NCBI GenBank assembly: GCA_024364735.1
Contig: JAGFNQ010000843.1
Span: forward strand, 1 to 64,000
Direction: 5' to 3'
Source of the DNA: Boesenbergia rotunda
Lineage: Eukaryota; Streptophyta; Magnoliopsida; Zingiberales; Zingiberaceae
Length of the DNA stretch: 64,000 nt
Below the pieces are notes generated by a model that saw nothing but the letters and a program-made list of their open reading frames with translations, ran no database searches and had not been told where the DNA came from. Made by a program: the position numbers and the translations under genes. Shown one piece after another: positions 43,421-55,007 of the stretch (position 1 is its first letter; each line of letters starts with the position of its first letter).

Positions 43421-44529
43421 GGCGACATGGGACGAATTTTCATTGGAAGACTCAGATCTCGAGGAAGACGCTGGACTTGCTCTGATGGCTTCATACCAAG
43501 AAGATGAGAGTATCAATGAAAGGGGAGTCAAATAAGAGGACAGTAGCGATGAATGGGGAGCTTCGAATTTCAGAAAAGATATGGTAAGTGAGGTATGTCT
43601 TCTACCTCCTGACCAACTATATTCTGGTATTAACCAAATGGTAAAATCCATGTGTAAACTAAAAAATAAAAATATAGAATTAAAAAAAAATTATCTTCAT
43701 CATGCCCATTGGAAATGTATGATAAGTTAAAATGTGAAAATAAAAATTTGAAAGTTCAAATTGAGAAACTGCAAAATAACTATGCATATTCAAACTGTTC
43801 TAGAAATTCAAAAATTAGATATTATGATAAACTTAATTGATATTTTAGATTTCACAGGGGTAAAATTGTAAAAATTCCTAAATCATATATTCTATCTAAG
43901 TTTATGATAAACCATGTTCATAAAAATTTATATTGGGTTCCTAAATACGTCTTAAACTGATAGTTTTTTTTAAATAGAGATTTAAATTAATTTTGTAATT
44001 AATGTTTTATCTTGTTAAATATTTTTTTGATAACTTTAATTTTTATTTAAGTTTGCCTTGTTCCATCTATAGAAACTTTTATACAAATAAAAATTTAACA
44101 TAATTTTCTGTTTGAAAATGTTTTCAAGTTTAAAAAATTTAGAAAATTATTTTCACTTTAACAATTTTTTTTGAAAATAATTCTTTGAAATTTTAACTTT
44201 AAAAAAATTTGATAATTTTTTGAATAAAAATAAATTTTTAAAAATTATTTTCAAAATTAGACTTAACATTTTGAAAAAAAATTAAGAAAATTTTTGAAAA
44301 CTTAGATTTTCTAGACACTATTTATTGTGTTAAAATTTAATATTTTTTCCTTAACCTTCTAAGTTCTTTTTTGATCTGAACAAAGGGGGAGAATATTAAG
44401 TTAAGGGGTAGACACTAATTTTTCAAAAAAAAAATTTAAGTGCTTACATTGTTATATATTAATTCATATTTTGTTTATGTTTGTTTTCCCTAACTTAACT
44501 CAGGTTGATGCATATCAAAAAGGAGAGAT
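43421..44529 (+). other. D non-coding region and PPT
   Basis: Traces of a Gag C-terminal coiled-coil region (43600-43900, many stops), then AT-rich DNA. Purine tracts at 44384 (AAAGGGGGAGAA) and just before the 3' LTR (AAAAAGGAGAGAT, 44516-44529). Confidence 0.6.
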
Positions 44530-45445
44530 TATAAGTATCCCAGGTTGATTTTGATGTGGTCAACCGATTTAAGTTAGGTCATGGTGTTCTTAATCCCTCT
44601 GTCTAAATGTGCAGAAACTTAGGAGAGGAGGAAGTCGAGCATAAGACATAGTGGACGAGAAGGATTGCACGGGGAAGTGAGCCGATGGGCTCGGTGCATC
44701 GAGGGATGCAGAAGCTGTGGAAGAGTACACCGGTGGACCGAGAATGACGTGTGCGACGTCCGAGGGACGAGAAGCCGGAAGGATGGACGCTCGAGGGGTG
44801 AAAGGCTGAAGTCGAGTTTGGGTAAGTCTAACTCCGGTTGGCCAGAAATCACCTAAGAAGACCAGAAATCGCGTTGAAGACTGGTCAACAACTGCGACCT
44901 AAACCAGTCTCGGGCGCCCAAGCACTCAACCGCCCTTGTGCATACAGGCTCCCAAGGGGCTATTCTATCAACAAAGCTAGTCATTTGCGATCGTTGCACT
45001 GCGGAAACTCTCAAGCCACGTATCAGGCACCCTGGAGCACTCAGGTGCCCCAGTATTGTCACGTCAGCAAATGGATAAGTTTGTCCGGGGCTATAAATAG
45101 GCCCCTAGAGCTCAGTTTCAATTCACTCATTCATATCAAGCATTAGAAAACAAGTTCTGTATAGTTTTTATTTCCTTTTCTGAGTTTTTTCTTGTGTAAG
45201 AGGCTTCTCCGCCCGAAGGAGTCTATTCAGGAGATACGAGCTATATTCTACCTTGGATTACAACCTCCCTGGTTGAAAACCAAGTAAAATTCCGACTGCC
45301 TCTTTCTTTTAAGTTTGCTATATTTTTAATGTTATTTATTATTTGCGTTAACTAACAAACATCTTTGTTTAAGACGAAACAAAAGATAGAGTTTTCTATT
45401 ATCAGGGGCAATTCACCCCCTCTTGCCGACCTTCGATCACCGTCA
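44530..45445 (+). repeat. D 3' LTR
   Basis: 916 bp, TATAAGTATCCCAGG (TG mutated to TA) to CACCGTCA; TATA box at 45092-45099. Confidence 0.85.
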
Positions 45446-46020
45446 AGTTAGATGGTTACAGACAACCAAATGGAGTCCAGGGGTGACTAGCTAGTGATAA
45501 CTGTCGACAAATGGATTTCAGAGGGTCGAGGAGACCGGAATATATGGGAGACCGGAGCGTGCAGGCAACTAGAGAAAGTTCAAGTAAAACAAGAGACAAC
45601 CTTATCAACAATCTAAACAAGGCTGTCAAGATCAAGTTTGACCCCTACGCAGGTGACCAGAGGGTGTACCGGAGATCAAAGAGCTTCATTAATATTATTT
45701 TATGGATAGAAGTTGCAACCACGTTAGCACTTGTACAAGCGATGAGGAAGGATCCAAGCAACCGGGAGAGTACTTACTATATAAGGAGTTTCAAGACAGT
45801 TTTTAAATAATCCCTTGCTTAATTATCTAGTTTTGTTCTAGTTTACGACACGTTGTGACTCGCACTTCATTTCTGATTGGCAACATCTAGACTAACATTT
45901 TCATACTATTTTCGTGTTGCCTTAATTTTTATTGTGCTTAACTTTTAGATTCTTTTTCTATAAATATTTCTCCACCTAGGAGAAATTAAAAATAAGAATC
46001 AATTTTTTAAAATAATTATG
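45446..46020 (+). repeat. C 3' LTR, part after D
   Basis: Resumes with 'gatggttacagac', as in the intact C LTR. Stops about 215 bp before the expected end, inside the 'gagaaattaaaaataagaat' block. Confidence 0.8.
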
Positions 46021-47133
46021 TTTAGTTTGCAAGTATAGGATACTTGAAAAATGCTAAAGTCTTAGTTGTGAATTAGACAGTGATCAAGTCCTAGTGGATC
46101 TAGACATCCAAGTTTTGGTTGGGAATCAGGCACGAGCTAAGTCTTAGTTAAAACCAAGGAGACAAATTTCTAGCTGGAGACTTGGTAAATTAAGTCAAAG
46201 TGGTTAAGGCTTGGTAAACAAATTCCTAATTGGATGCTAGGTGAAGTGTGTGGAATCAGCTGGAGGTTAATTGCTTGATAAAAGTCCAAGTGTATGAAAT
46301 CAATTGGAGGTTGATTGCTTGGCACAAGTCTAAGAGTATAGATTCAGCTAGAGGTTGATTTGCTTGGCAAATCCGAACTAGGCAGGTTAATCTAGTCAAG
46401 TAAGTGCGAGTAACTTCATATTACATATCATACTGATTACATGTAACAACTGCAGGGAAACATGTTCAACGGTTCCATACAACAGGATGGAGTCTAGAGG
46501 CGACTGGCTAGTGATAGCTCTTGACAAAAAGATTTTAGAGGGTTCAGGCGGCCAGAGCGTACGTGCATTTGGAGAAGTTTCTAGTAGACCAGGAGACAAC
46601 ATTATTAGCAATCCGAACAAGATGGTCAAGATGAAGTTTGACCCCTATCTAGGCGACCGGAGAGTTTCATTCATGTTATTGTACGAATAGAAGTTGCAGT
46701 CACGTTAGCACTTGTACAGGCAATCGGGAAGGCTCCAAGCAACCAAGAGAGACTATATAAGAAGTTTCAAGGCAGAGCTTTCAAATCATCTCTTGCTTAA
46801 TTATCTAGTTATGTTCTAGTGCTCTGAGTGCTCATTTGTCTTTTGTGCCGCGACACTCTGTGACTTGTATTTCATTTGTCTTCACCTAGGAGAAATTAAA
46901 AATAAGAATAATTTTTTTAAAAAAAATTACTACATATCTATATTTCTGGTTGGGTTGATCAATTTGCATACTAATCATCATTATTAATTTTGTCTTGTTA
47001 GATAAAATTAGACAAAGTGAATTTATTATTTTCATTGTACTAACTCTGATTAATTAAATTTTTATCTACTCATTTTTTTATAAAAATTTTTAAACGTTAT
47101 TTTCCCACTCTAGCGTCGACCTCGATCCTATCA
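46021..47133 (+). repeat. Second C LTR, start missing
   Basis: Begins about 105 bp into the LTR (caagtataggatacttga) and runs to CTCGATCCTATCA. TATA box TATATAA at 46754. No PBS follows, so it behaves as a 3' end. Confidence 0.8.
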
Positions 47134-47481
47134 GTTCAATAATATTTCAAAAAGATTAAATAATTTAATAATGTTATATATTAAAAAATATTATCAATAC
47201 TTAAATATAAATATATAATTAATAATTTTACATCTAAAATGTTAAAAAAATTAGATTTTATATATGCAAATGGTTGATCCGATACTCTAATATATAATAA
47301 TAATAAATAATAATAAAGAGAATAAAGTGTGCGATAGGTTAGCTGTTAATTAAAAAAAATTGAGCTCCTTTAATTAATTGGTCTGCACTCTGCGTTGTTC
47401 AAATCGTGAATTTGCAGAGTAGATGGTGCTCCTTGATGTGATGTTAACAGTACAACTAAAAAAAAAAAAGAGGAAAGTCAA
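47134..47481. other. AT-rich unique-looking DNA
   Basis: No repeat of the window families and no ORF; likely original genomic sequence beside the tRNA gene. Confidence 0.5.
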
Positions 47482-47485
47482 AAAT
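47479..47485 (-). terminator. Pol III terminator of tRNA-Arg
   Basis: Minus strand gives TCATTTTT starting two bases after the tRNA; a T run of five. Confidence 0.7.
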
Positions 47486-47487
47486 GA

Positions 47488-47561
47488 CGACCACAGTAGG
47501 AGTCGAACCCACGACCTTCTGATCCGAAGTCAGACGCGCTAATCCACTGCGCTATGCGGTC
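47488..47561 (-). tRNA. tRNA-Arg (anticodon TCG)
   Basis: 74-nt gene without intron. Acceptor stem GACCGCA/TGTGGTC (one G-U), discriminator G; D stem GCGC/GCGC; anticodon stem TCTGA/TCAGA with loop CTTCGGA, so anticodon TCG; T stem GTGGG/CCTAC with loop TTCGACT. A box (TAGCGCAGTGG) and B box (GGTTCGACTCC) are both present, and a T5 terminator follows. CCA is not encoded, as expected for a nuclear gene. All stems pair, so it looks functional. It reads Arg codon CGA. Confidence 0.96.
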
Positions 47562-47565
47562 AATG

Positions 47566-48811
47566 TAGGATGTACCGAGTGCCACCTCAGATATCCTTAT
47601 CAGTGCTTTCACGCAGGGGCTTTCTGAAGGAGATTCCTTCCGATTGCTAGTGAAGAAACCACCGGCCAACATCGATGATTTATTAGGGCGGTCAGTCAAG
47701 CATGTTAATATGGAGGAGGTGCAACAGTACGCCTGTCGAAAGGATTTGGCTGGAATCCCTCTCCAAATCTTAGTATGATCTGAGAGGAGAGAACCACCCG
47801 CTCCTGCCCGAGCGAAGGATCCTCGCTCCGATAAGGATTACTGGAATGGAAAGAAGAAGTTAGTAGAAACGGTGGACACCAAAGGACCCGAACCGCAGGA
47901 GAAGTACTGCGACTTTCATGGTAGTATCACCCACTCGACGGAGGAATGTTACACTATGAGAAAGAGAAGATTCAAGGATGCAAATGCTAAGCAACGCAAA
48001 AAGTTGAGCAATTCGGGATATTGATGAAGGTCTTCTTGTTGAAGCCCTTCTCCTCATCGATGACAACGGAGGAAGGATAGATCTAGGTGTCGGTCCCGGT
48101 CGCCCTCGAGAGGAAGAAGCCGGGAGATGGTACCTCACCGGTCTGTCTCCTCGGAATGAGATCCCGAGAAAGGTAAGGCTCCGACTCGAGGACCTCCGTC
48201 GGGCCATGTGGGAGTGATCTCAGGAGGCCCGACCGGGGGAAATTGCCACCGAGCAAGGAAGGCTCATACCCACAGATCGATTTTACAATAGGGAAGTTAG
48301 GACAAAATCTCGCAAGAACTTGAAGACTCACAAAATCTTGTAGATCGATTTGGCGGATCCCCGGGCAGGAGAAGGGGCCAAGGAGGAGCGCAGGGAGGTC
48401 AAGAGTGAGGAAATACAGATTCATCTCCAACAAGCCGGAGGAATCACAAGAATTGCTGTAGATCTCATGCCAGAACTCAGAAGTCGGTCGATCAGTTGCC
48501 TGGTGGATCATCAGGATGTGTTCGCGTGGGCCACCAAAGAAATCAAAGGAGTTCCTCCTGCCTTGGCCACACACTGATTACACATCACTCCAGGAGTTCG
48601 ACCGGTAAAACAGTGACGAAGACACTTTGCTCCAGAGTAAGACCGGATAATCAAAGAGGATGTGACAAAGTTGTTAAAGGCGGGGCATATTAGAGAAGTA
48701 CAATTCCCAACATGACTAACGAATGTTGTATCAGTCCCTAAGTCCGGGGGTAAATGGCGGGTTTGTATCAACTTTTGTGACTTAAATAAAGCTTACCCTA
48801 AAGGTAAACTC
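47566..48811 (+). pseudogene. Tat-1: gag-pol fragment of a Tat-lineage gypsy element
   Basis: Collinear with 58866-60115 at high identity. Gag part: ISAFTQGLSEGDSFRLLVKK, PANIDDLLGRSVKHVNMEEV; then the Cys/His motif YCDFHGSITHSTEECYTMRK characteristic of this lineage; then an Arg/Ser-rich linker; then the start of RT (SCLVDHQDVFAWATKEIKGV, GGKWRVCINFCDLNKAYPK). Several stops, many shared with Tat-2 (for example at 47776 and 48576). The 5' end lies about 5 bp from the tRNA gene's 5' end; the 3' end is joined to an F-type LTR. Confidence 0.88.
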
Positions 48812-49728
48812 TCATGAGAGGAGTAGGTGAGGACGCGTTCCCCATCGAGGGAACAGTAGGCGTCGGTTCGACCTAGGGTTTCATTTGGGAGACCCGAAGT
48901 CAGAATCAAGACAGCTACGGCTGTAACTATTGCTTATTATGTTTTGGGGACTAACCTAAGTTGCAGGGTCGAAGGACTGATCGTCTGTAAGTGAAGGTGC
49001 TTCACTAGGCCTAGGCGCCCGAATGGAGATAGGCGCCCGAATGGGCTCAGGCGACCGTAAGGTAACAGGTGCCCGAATGGGCTCAGGCGCCCGTAAGGTA
49101 ACAGGCGCCCAAGAGTGAAGGCAAAACCCAAAACATAGCTGCGATGCCACTGAACCTAGGCAGATCAGGCGCCCATGAGGTCACGGGCGCCCCCATCAGC
49201 TCAGGCGCCGAAGTGGGGGAGGATAAGTGCTGACCGAGCCCACGGATAAGGATTCGTGGATCGAAGGGCGCGTGTCAGGCGCCCCCAACGGATCAGGCGC
49301 CCGTTTGAGCACTGTAAAAGGGGCTCGACCCCAAGGCTTCAACAATATATTTTCTCAACGCTCCAAAGCTTTTCGTTCAAGCGCTATGCCCCGGCAAACT
49401 CCGACTTCGAGATCCAACGCCGACGATGACCCTCTGCACCAAAATACGATCCACATCGGGCGTCGGTAACGAAAAGTGTAGAAATTTCAATTTCCTGAAA
49501 TACTGTAGAACTTAACTTGTAAATCCTTTTTGCGCGATTATTGTATTGCCCAAATTAAATGGTCAAGGACCGTGGGCCTTGGAGTAGGAGCCGACCGCGA
49601 CTCCGAACCAAGTAAAAATTGACTTGTGTTCCTGTGTGATTTATTTATTTTCGCTGCGTATTTGCTCTTTTTAATCCGAAAAGTTTTAACAATATTCACC
49701 CCCCTCTATCGTTTTTCTCGATCCAACA
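48812..49728 (+). repeat. F-type LTR, 5' truncated, plus strand
   Basis: Matches the minus-strand F LTR. Contains GGCGCCCG palindromes at 49010-49310, TATA-like TGTAAAAGG at 49312, and ends CTCGATCCAACA. Confidence 0.85.
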
Positions 49729-49730
49729 AG

Positions 49731-49742
49731 TGGTATCAGAGC
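49731..49742 (+). promoter_or_regulatory. F-type primer binding site
   Basis: TGGTATCAGAGC, two bases after the LTR; marks this as a 5' LTR. Confidence 0.92.
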
Positions 49743-50550
49743 GGGTGGCTCAAATTTGGTGCAACCACCAATTAGAGAGTTTTTTTTCGAATTTTATGAA
49801 AATTTTAATTTCTTTTTCGAATTTTTCTCATCAATCGAGGTTGGTGTAACACCACTCGATCTTTTTCTCGTCAATCGAGCTTAACAACTTTGAAATCATA
49901 TGAAATCTAAAGTAGAATTGAAAGTAATAGACTAAGGACATTTAGTAATCAAGTAGGACTGGCAAAATAGAGTAGTCAACATAAGTATCATTGAAAATAA
50001 GATCAAACATTCTACTCCAAGTCAACTAAAAGTCACTACAAGTCAATGCGATTTCATATAAGTCAAGTCAAGTATAAGAATTAATCGAATATTTAAGCAT
50101 TAGACTTATAACAAGGAAAGATTTAATAACTTAGGTTTTAAGTGATAATTAACTTAACATGACTTGAATACTTAATAGGTTTTTGAATGGTCATGTAAGT
50201 ATAGATAAGTAAGCTCTAAGTAAGCAATATGTTTAGAATCATCTCAAAATATCTATTAAGTCAAACATAGTAGGCTTAATGAGCATGAAATCTTTGAACA
50301 ATGAAAAGTATAACTTACAAGTGAGTATTTAACCTGAATAAAGTAAGAGTTACTTAATTAGACTTTAAATGAACTAGTGTAATTTTTTAAGTGAGTAATT
50401 TAAATCTTTTAAATGAATTCTTATGTAAGTAATGAGATTAAGTAATGTCAAGTGGGAAAGTGAATTTGAAATTGAATGAGCTCAAGTCAAAATAGAATAT
50501 ATAATAATGTATTTTGACAAAATAAGCTAAGTATCGGTATCTGAAGTTAA
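49743..50550. other. F leader and AT-rich DNA
   Basis: First 130 bp look like a leader with a repeated CTCGAT word. The rest is AT-rich and non-coding; it should be continuous with 54274 onward across the foldback insertion. Confidence 0.5.
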
Positions 50551-50559
50551 TTTTAACTT
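50551..50559. repeat. Foldback element target duplication, left
   Basis: TTTTAACTT, repeated at 54265-54273. Confidence 0.8.
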
Positions 50560-50999
50560 CGGCAATTTACCAAAAAACGTACCCAATAATTGGTATTTAC
50601 CAAAAGACGTATCATGGTTTCATTGTTACCAAAGGGCGCACCTATTTTAGTGAACTTCCTCTAATACCCCTCCTGCCAAATACTGTATGTCTTTCTCTTT
50701 CTCTTTCTCTTTCTCTTTCTCAGTAACAAATCCCCAGGCAATGAAATTTACTTTTTCAAATTTGATATTTTAAAATAATATATTTAGGAATCGGTTAAAA
50801 AACGTAAGGTAAAGAAAGAAAAAAATTATTTCCATTAACAGAAAATTTTCTTCCAACTGATTTTAAAAAATTAAAGTGATGAAATTTTATATTTGATTAA
50901 TATAAATTAATATATTTAATAATATTTAATAAATATATTAATATATAACAAAGACTTAAAATTTAAAAAGTCTGAAATTTTTTTATTTCAGACTAAGTG

Positions 51000-51460
51000 T
51001 AGACCTAAAATCTTAATCAAAAGATTTCAGGCCCAGCGTGGGCCTGAAATAGAAATATTTCAGGCCCAGCGTGGGCCTGAAACAAAAGATTTCAGGTCCT
51101 GCATCGGCCTGAAATCATGTGTTATGATAGGGTTTTTTTACGTAGGCCTGAAACATAAAGAAACATCTCTTTATATTTTTGAAATCACAATAAAAATCAC
51201 TGAGAAAGACTACCTTACGTGAGATATTCTAATTAATATAAAACATATGTTATATTAAAAATGAACTTTTATATATATATATATATATATATACAACTTC
51301 AGGGCCTGAAATCAAAGATTTCAGGCCCTGCATTTTGATTTCAGGCCCACATTGGGCCTGAAATAAATGATTTCAGGCCCAGCGTGGGCCTGAAATAGAA
51401 ATATTTCAGGACCAGCGTGGGCCTGAAACAAAAGATTTCAGGCCCTACGTCGGCCTGAAA
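51000..51460. repeat. ATTTCAGGCC...GGCCTGAAAT hairpin modules, left
   Basis: Units such as ATTTCAGGCCCAGCGTGG followed by GCCTGAAAT, each a self-complementary 27-bp hairpin, in two clusters (51025-51120, 51300-51460). Confidence 0.9.
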
Positions 51461-51604
51461 TCATGTGTTATAATAAGGTTTTTTATGTAGGCCTGAAACA
51501 TAAAGAAACATCTCTTTATATTTTTGAAATCACAATAAAAATCACTGAGAAAGACTAGACATTCTAATTAATATAAAACGTGGATTATATTAAAAACCAA
51601 CTTT

Positions 51605-51688
<84 letters not shown>
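51605..51688. repeat. TA microsatellite, left arm
   Basis: About 84 bp of alternating TA with two AA interruptions. Smaller run at 51269-51291. Confidence 0.95.
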
Positions 51689-51689
<1 letters not shown>

Positions 51690-51881
51690 CTTCAGGGCCT
51701 GAAATCTTTGATTTCAGGCCCTACATGGTTATATAAAATTAATAAATATAAAAAATAATTAATAGACATAATAATATATATTGATCGGCAAAATTAAAGA
51801 TATAAGGATGATTTATTAAAACGAGCTATGATTCTACATTATTATTGTATCGTTCTGTGCCAACTGATACAGTATGAGAAC

Positions 51882-52385
51882 ATCAGTGGGTTTTGACCAA
51901 AACCCACTGATGGACCTCTCATATTTGGATTTCTGAAAACCATATATCAATAGACATGATTGACCTAGGAGAAGATGTTTTAGGTGTCCAAACATCTATA
52001 CACTCTATATCACCAATGGAATAGGAGTAGTTTAGAAATATCAGTGGGTTTTGATCAAAACCCACTGATGGACCTACCATATCTGGATTTCTGAAAACTC
52101 CATATGAATAGAGAGGGTAGAGTTAGGAGATGATGTTTTAGGTGTCCAAACATCTATATATTAGATATCACCAATGAAATAGGAGTAGTTTAGAAATATC
52201 AGTGGGTTTTGACCAAAACCCACTGATGGGCCTCCCATATCTGGATTTCTGAAAACTCCATATGAATAGAGAGGGTAGAGGTAGGAGAAGATGTTTTAGG
52301 TGTCCAAACATCTATACACTCTATATCACCAATGCAATAGGAGTAGTTTAGAAATATCAGTGGGTTTTGACCAAAACCCACTGAT
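51882..52385. repeat. 158-bp tandem units with 30-bp palindromes
   Basis: ATCAGTGGGTTTTG followed by ACCAAAACCCACTGAT begins at 51882, 52040, 52198 and 52356; spacing 158 bp each. The last lies at the centre of the whole element, and the units then run in reverse to about 52880. Confidence 0.92.
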
Positions 52386-53097
52386 ATGGCTAAACTACTC
52401 CTATTACATTGGTGATATCTAATATATAGATGTTTGGACACCTAAAACATCTTCTCCTACCTCTACCCTCTCTATTCATATGAAGTTTTCAGAAATCCAG
52501 ATATGGGAGGTCCATCAGTGGGTTTTGGTCAAAACCCACTGATATTTCTAAACTACTCCTATTTCATTGGTGATATCTAATATATAGATGTTTGGACACC
52601 TAAAACATCATCTCCTAACTCTACCCTCTCTATTCATATGGAGTTTTCAGAAATCTAGATATGGTAGGTCCATCAGTGGGTTTTGATCAAAACCCACTGA
52701 TATTTCTAAACTACTCCTATTGCATTAGTGATATAGAGTGTATAGATGTTTGGACACCTAAAACATCATCTCCTAGGTCAATCATGTCTATTGATATAGG
52801 GTTTTCAGAAATCCAGATATGAGAGGTCCATCAGTGGGTTTTGACCAGTGGGTTTTGGTCAAAACCCACTGATGTTCTCATACTGTATCAGTTGGCACAG
52901 AACGATACAATAATAATGTAGAATCATAGCTCGTTTTAATAAATCATCCTTATATCTTTATTTTGCCGATCAATATATATTATTATGTCAATTAATTATT
53001 TTTTATATTTATTAATTTTATATAATCATGTAGGGCCTGAAATCAAAGATTTCAGGCCTTGCTGAGGGCCTGAAATCAAAGATTTCATGCCCTGAAG

Positions 53098-53134
<37 letters not shown>

Positions 53135-53474
53135 TTGGTTTTTAATATAATTCACGTTTTATATTAATTAGAATGTCTAGTCTTTCTCAGTGATTTTTAT
53201 TGTGATTTCAAAAATATAAAGAGATGTTTCTTTATGTTTCAGGCCTACGTAAAAAACCCTATTATAACACATGATTTCAGGCCGACGTAGGGTCTGAAAT
53301 CTTTTGTTTCAGGCCCACGCTGGGCCTGAAATATTTCTATTTCAGGCCCACGCTGGGCCTGAAATGTTTTTATTTCAGGCCCACGCTGGGCCTGAAATCT
53401 TTTATTTCAGGCCCAGCATGGGCCTGAAATCAAAATGTAGGGCCTGAAATCAAAGATTTTAGGCCCTGAAGTTG

Positions 53475-53527
<53 letters not shown>

Positions 53528-54264
53528 TTCATTTTTAATATAATATATGTTTTATATTAATTAGAATATCTCACGTAAGGTAGTCTTTCTCAGTGATTTT
53601 TATTGTGATTTCAAAAATATAAAAAAATGTTTCTTTATATTTCAGGCCTACGTAAAAAACCCTATCATAACACATGATTTCAGGCCGATGCAGGACCTGA
53701 AATCTTTTATTTCAGGCCCACGCTGGGCCTGAAATATTTCTATTTCAGGCCCACGCTGGACCTGAAATCTTTTATTTCAGGCCCAGCGTGGGCCTGAAAT
53801 CTTTTGATTAAGATTTCAGGTCTACACTTAGTCTGAAATAAAATGATTTCAGACTTTTTAAATTTTAAGTCTTTTTTATATATTAATATATTTATTAAAT
53901 ATTATTTAATATATTAATTTATATTAATCAAATATAAAATTTCATAACTTTAGTTTTTTAAAATTAGTTGGAAGAGAATTTTCTGTTAATGGAAATAATT
54001 TTTTTCTTTCTTTACCTTACATTTTTTAACCGATTACTAAATATATTATTTTAAAATATCAAATCTGAAAAAGTAAATTCCATTGCCTGGGGATTTATTA
54101 CTGAGAAAGAGAAAGAGAAAGAGAAAGAGAAAGGCATGCAGTATTTGGTAGGAGGGGTATTAGAGGAAGTTCACTAAAATAGGTGCGTCCTTTGGTAACA
54201 ATGAAACCATGGTACGTCTTTTGGTAAATACTAATTATTGGGTACGCCTTTTGGTAAATTGTCG
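52371..54264 (-). repeat. Foldback right arm
   Basis: Reverse complement of the left arm, about 1.89 kb. Hairpin modules at 53035-53095, 53270-53450 and 53690-53850; TA runs at 53098-53130 and 53477-53523. Confidence 0.85.
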
Positions 54265-54273
54265 TTTTAACTT
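54265..54273. repeat. Foldback element target duplication, right
   Basis: TTTTAACTT, identical to 50551-50559. Confidence 0.8.
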
Positions 54274-55007
54274 TAAAGTCCACCAAAGTCGACATTTAGA
54301 CAAGCCAAAATAAATTAAACTAGTTAAACCTAACAAGACCTAAATCCTAGTCTGAGTAAAATTAAAAGTTAGCTCCCCCTAAATTTGAGATTTATTTCTT
54401 TTCGTCCAAAAGTTTATGTATATCTTCCCTGAGATTTGAGCTAGAGTTGACATGAGTTGAATCCAAACGATGAATATGATGTTTTTGGATCCAATAGGGA
54501 TTATATCTTTAAATGGTTGTGACTTAATTTTTTACTTGTCCAAAAGTGTCTTCTTGTTGTGTTGTAGGGCACTTGTATGAGTAATAAGCTAAGTTAAGTG
54601 TACACATGCCATTTTTCTTAACTCCTAATAAGGTCAAGTTTGGTTCTTCAATGAACTTAGTTACAAGACATTTTATTTTATTAGCTATTATAACACAACT
54701 TATTTATGCTAAGCAAATTCGACAAGGAATTTTCAACAGTACAAAGTTTTCTCAATAAATAAATCCACATTTAAATGAATATTACCTGACTCAATTACCT
54801 TTAACTTATTTTGATTGGATTCTTACTTGGGCTTAAGTTCTGACTCGGGCTCGGATTTTAACTCAAGTTCAGCTTTATTGGTTGAGTCCTTGAAAACTGA
54901 CTGAGCCATAAGATTAGTGCAATTAAGGACTCAAACTGACTAAGCCATAAGATTAGTGTAGTTAACTTGTTCAGTTCTAATTTTATTTTTTTAGCACTTA
55001 GCTTTTC

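Larger units (their letters stand above)
41853..45445 (+). mobile_element. D: small gag-only copia element inside the C LTR
   Basis: 3593 bp: 5' LTR 41853-42777, degenerate PBS, a broken gag, non-coding region, PPT, 3' LTR 44530-45445. The uninterrupted C LTR at 56540-56560 shows the pre-insertion sequence. Flanks TGTTC and AGTTA match in three of five bases, so the duplication has decayed or the ends are slightly off. Confidence 0.85.
50560..52370 (+). repeat. Foldback left arm
   Basis: About 1.81 kb; pairs with 52371-54264. Small differences lie mainly in the TA runs and hairpin-module number. Confidence 0.85.
50560..54264. mobile_element. 3.7 kb palindromic (foldback) Mutator-like element
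   Basis: The two halves are inverted copies along their whole length, meeting near 52370. Ends are CGGCAATTTACCAAAA and its near-complement TTTTGGTAAATTGTCG, flanked by the 9-bp direct repeat TTTTAACTT, the length made by Mutator-type transposases. From each end inward: conserved 200-bp end with CTTTCT repeats, AT-rich part, ATTTCAGGCC hairpin modules, TA microsatellite, and 158-bp repeats around the centre. No transposase or other gene, so it must be moved in trans. The family name is inferred from target length and long inverted ends only. Confidence 0.85.

Noticed and set aside
48083..48574. 163-residue minus-strand frame, repeated at 59382-59873
   Set aside because: Antisense shadow of the Tat gag-pol linker; conservation is due to the recent shared origin.
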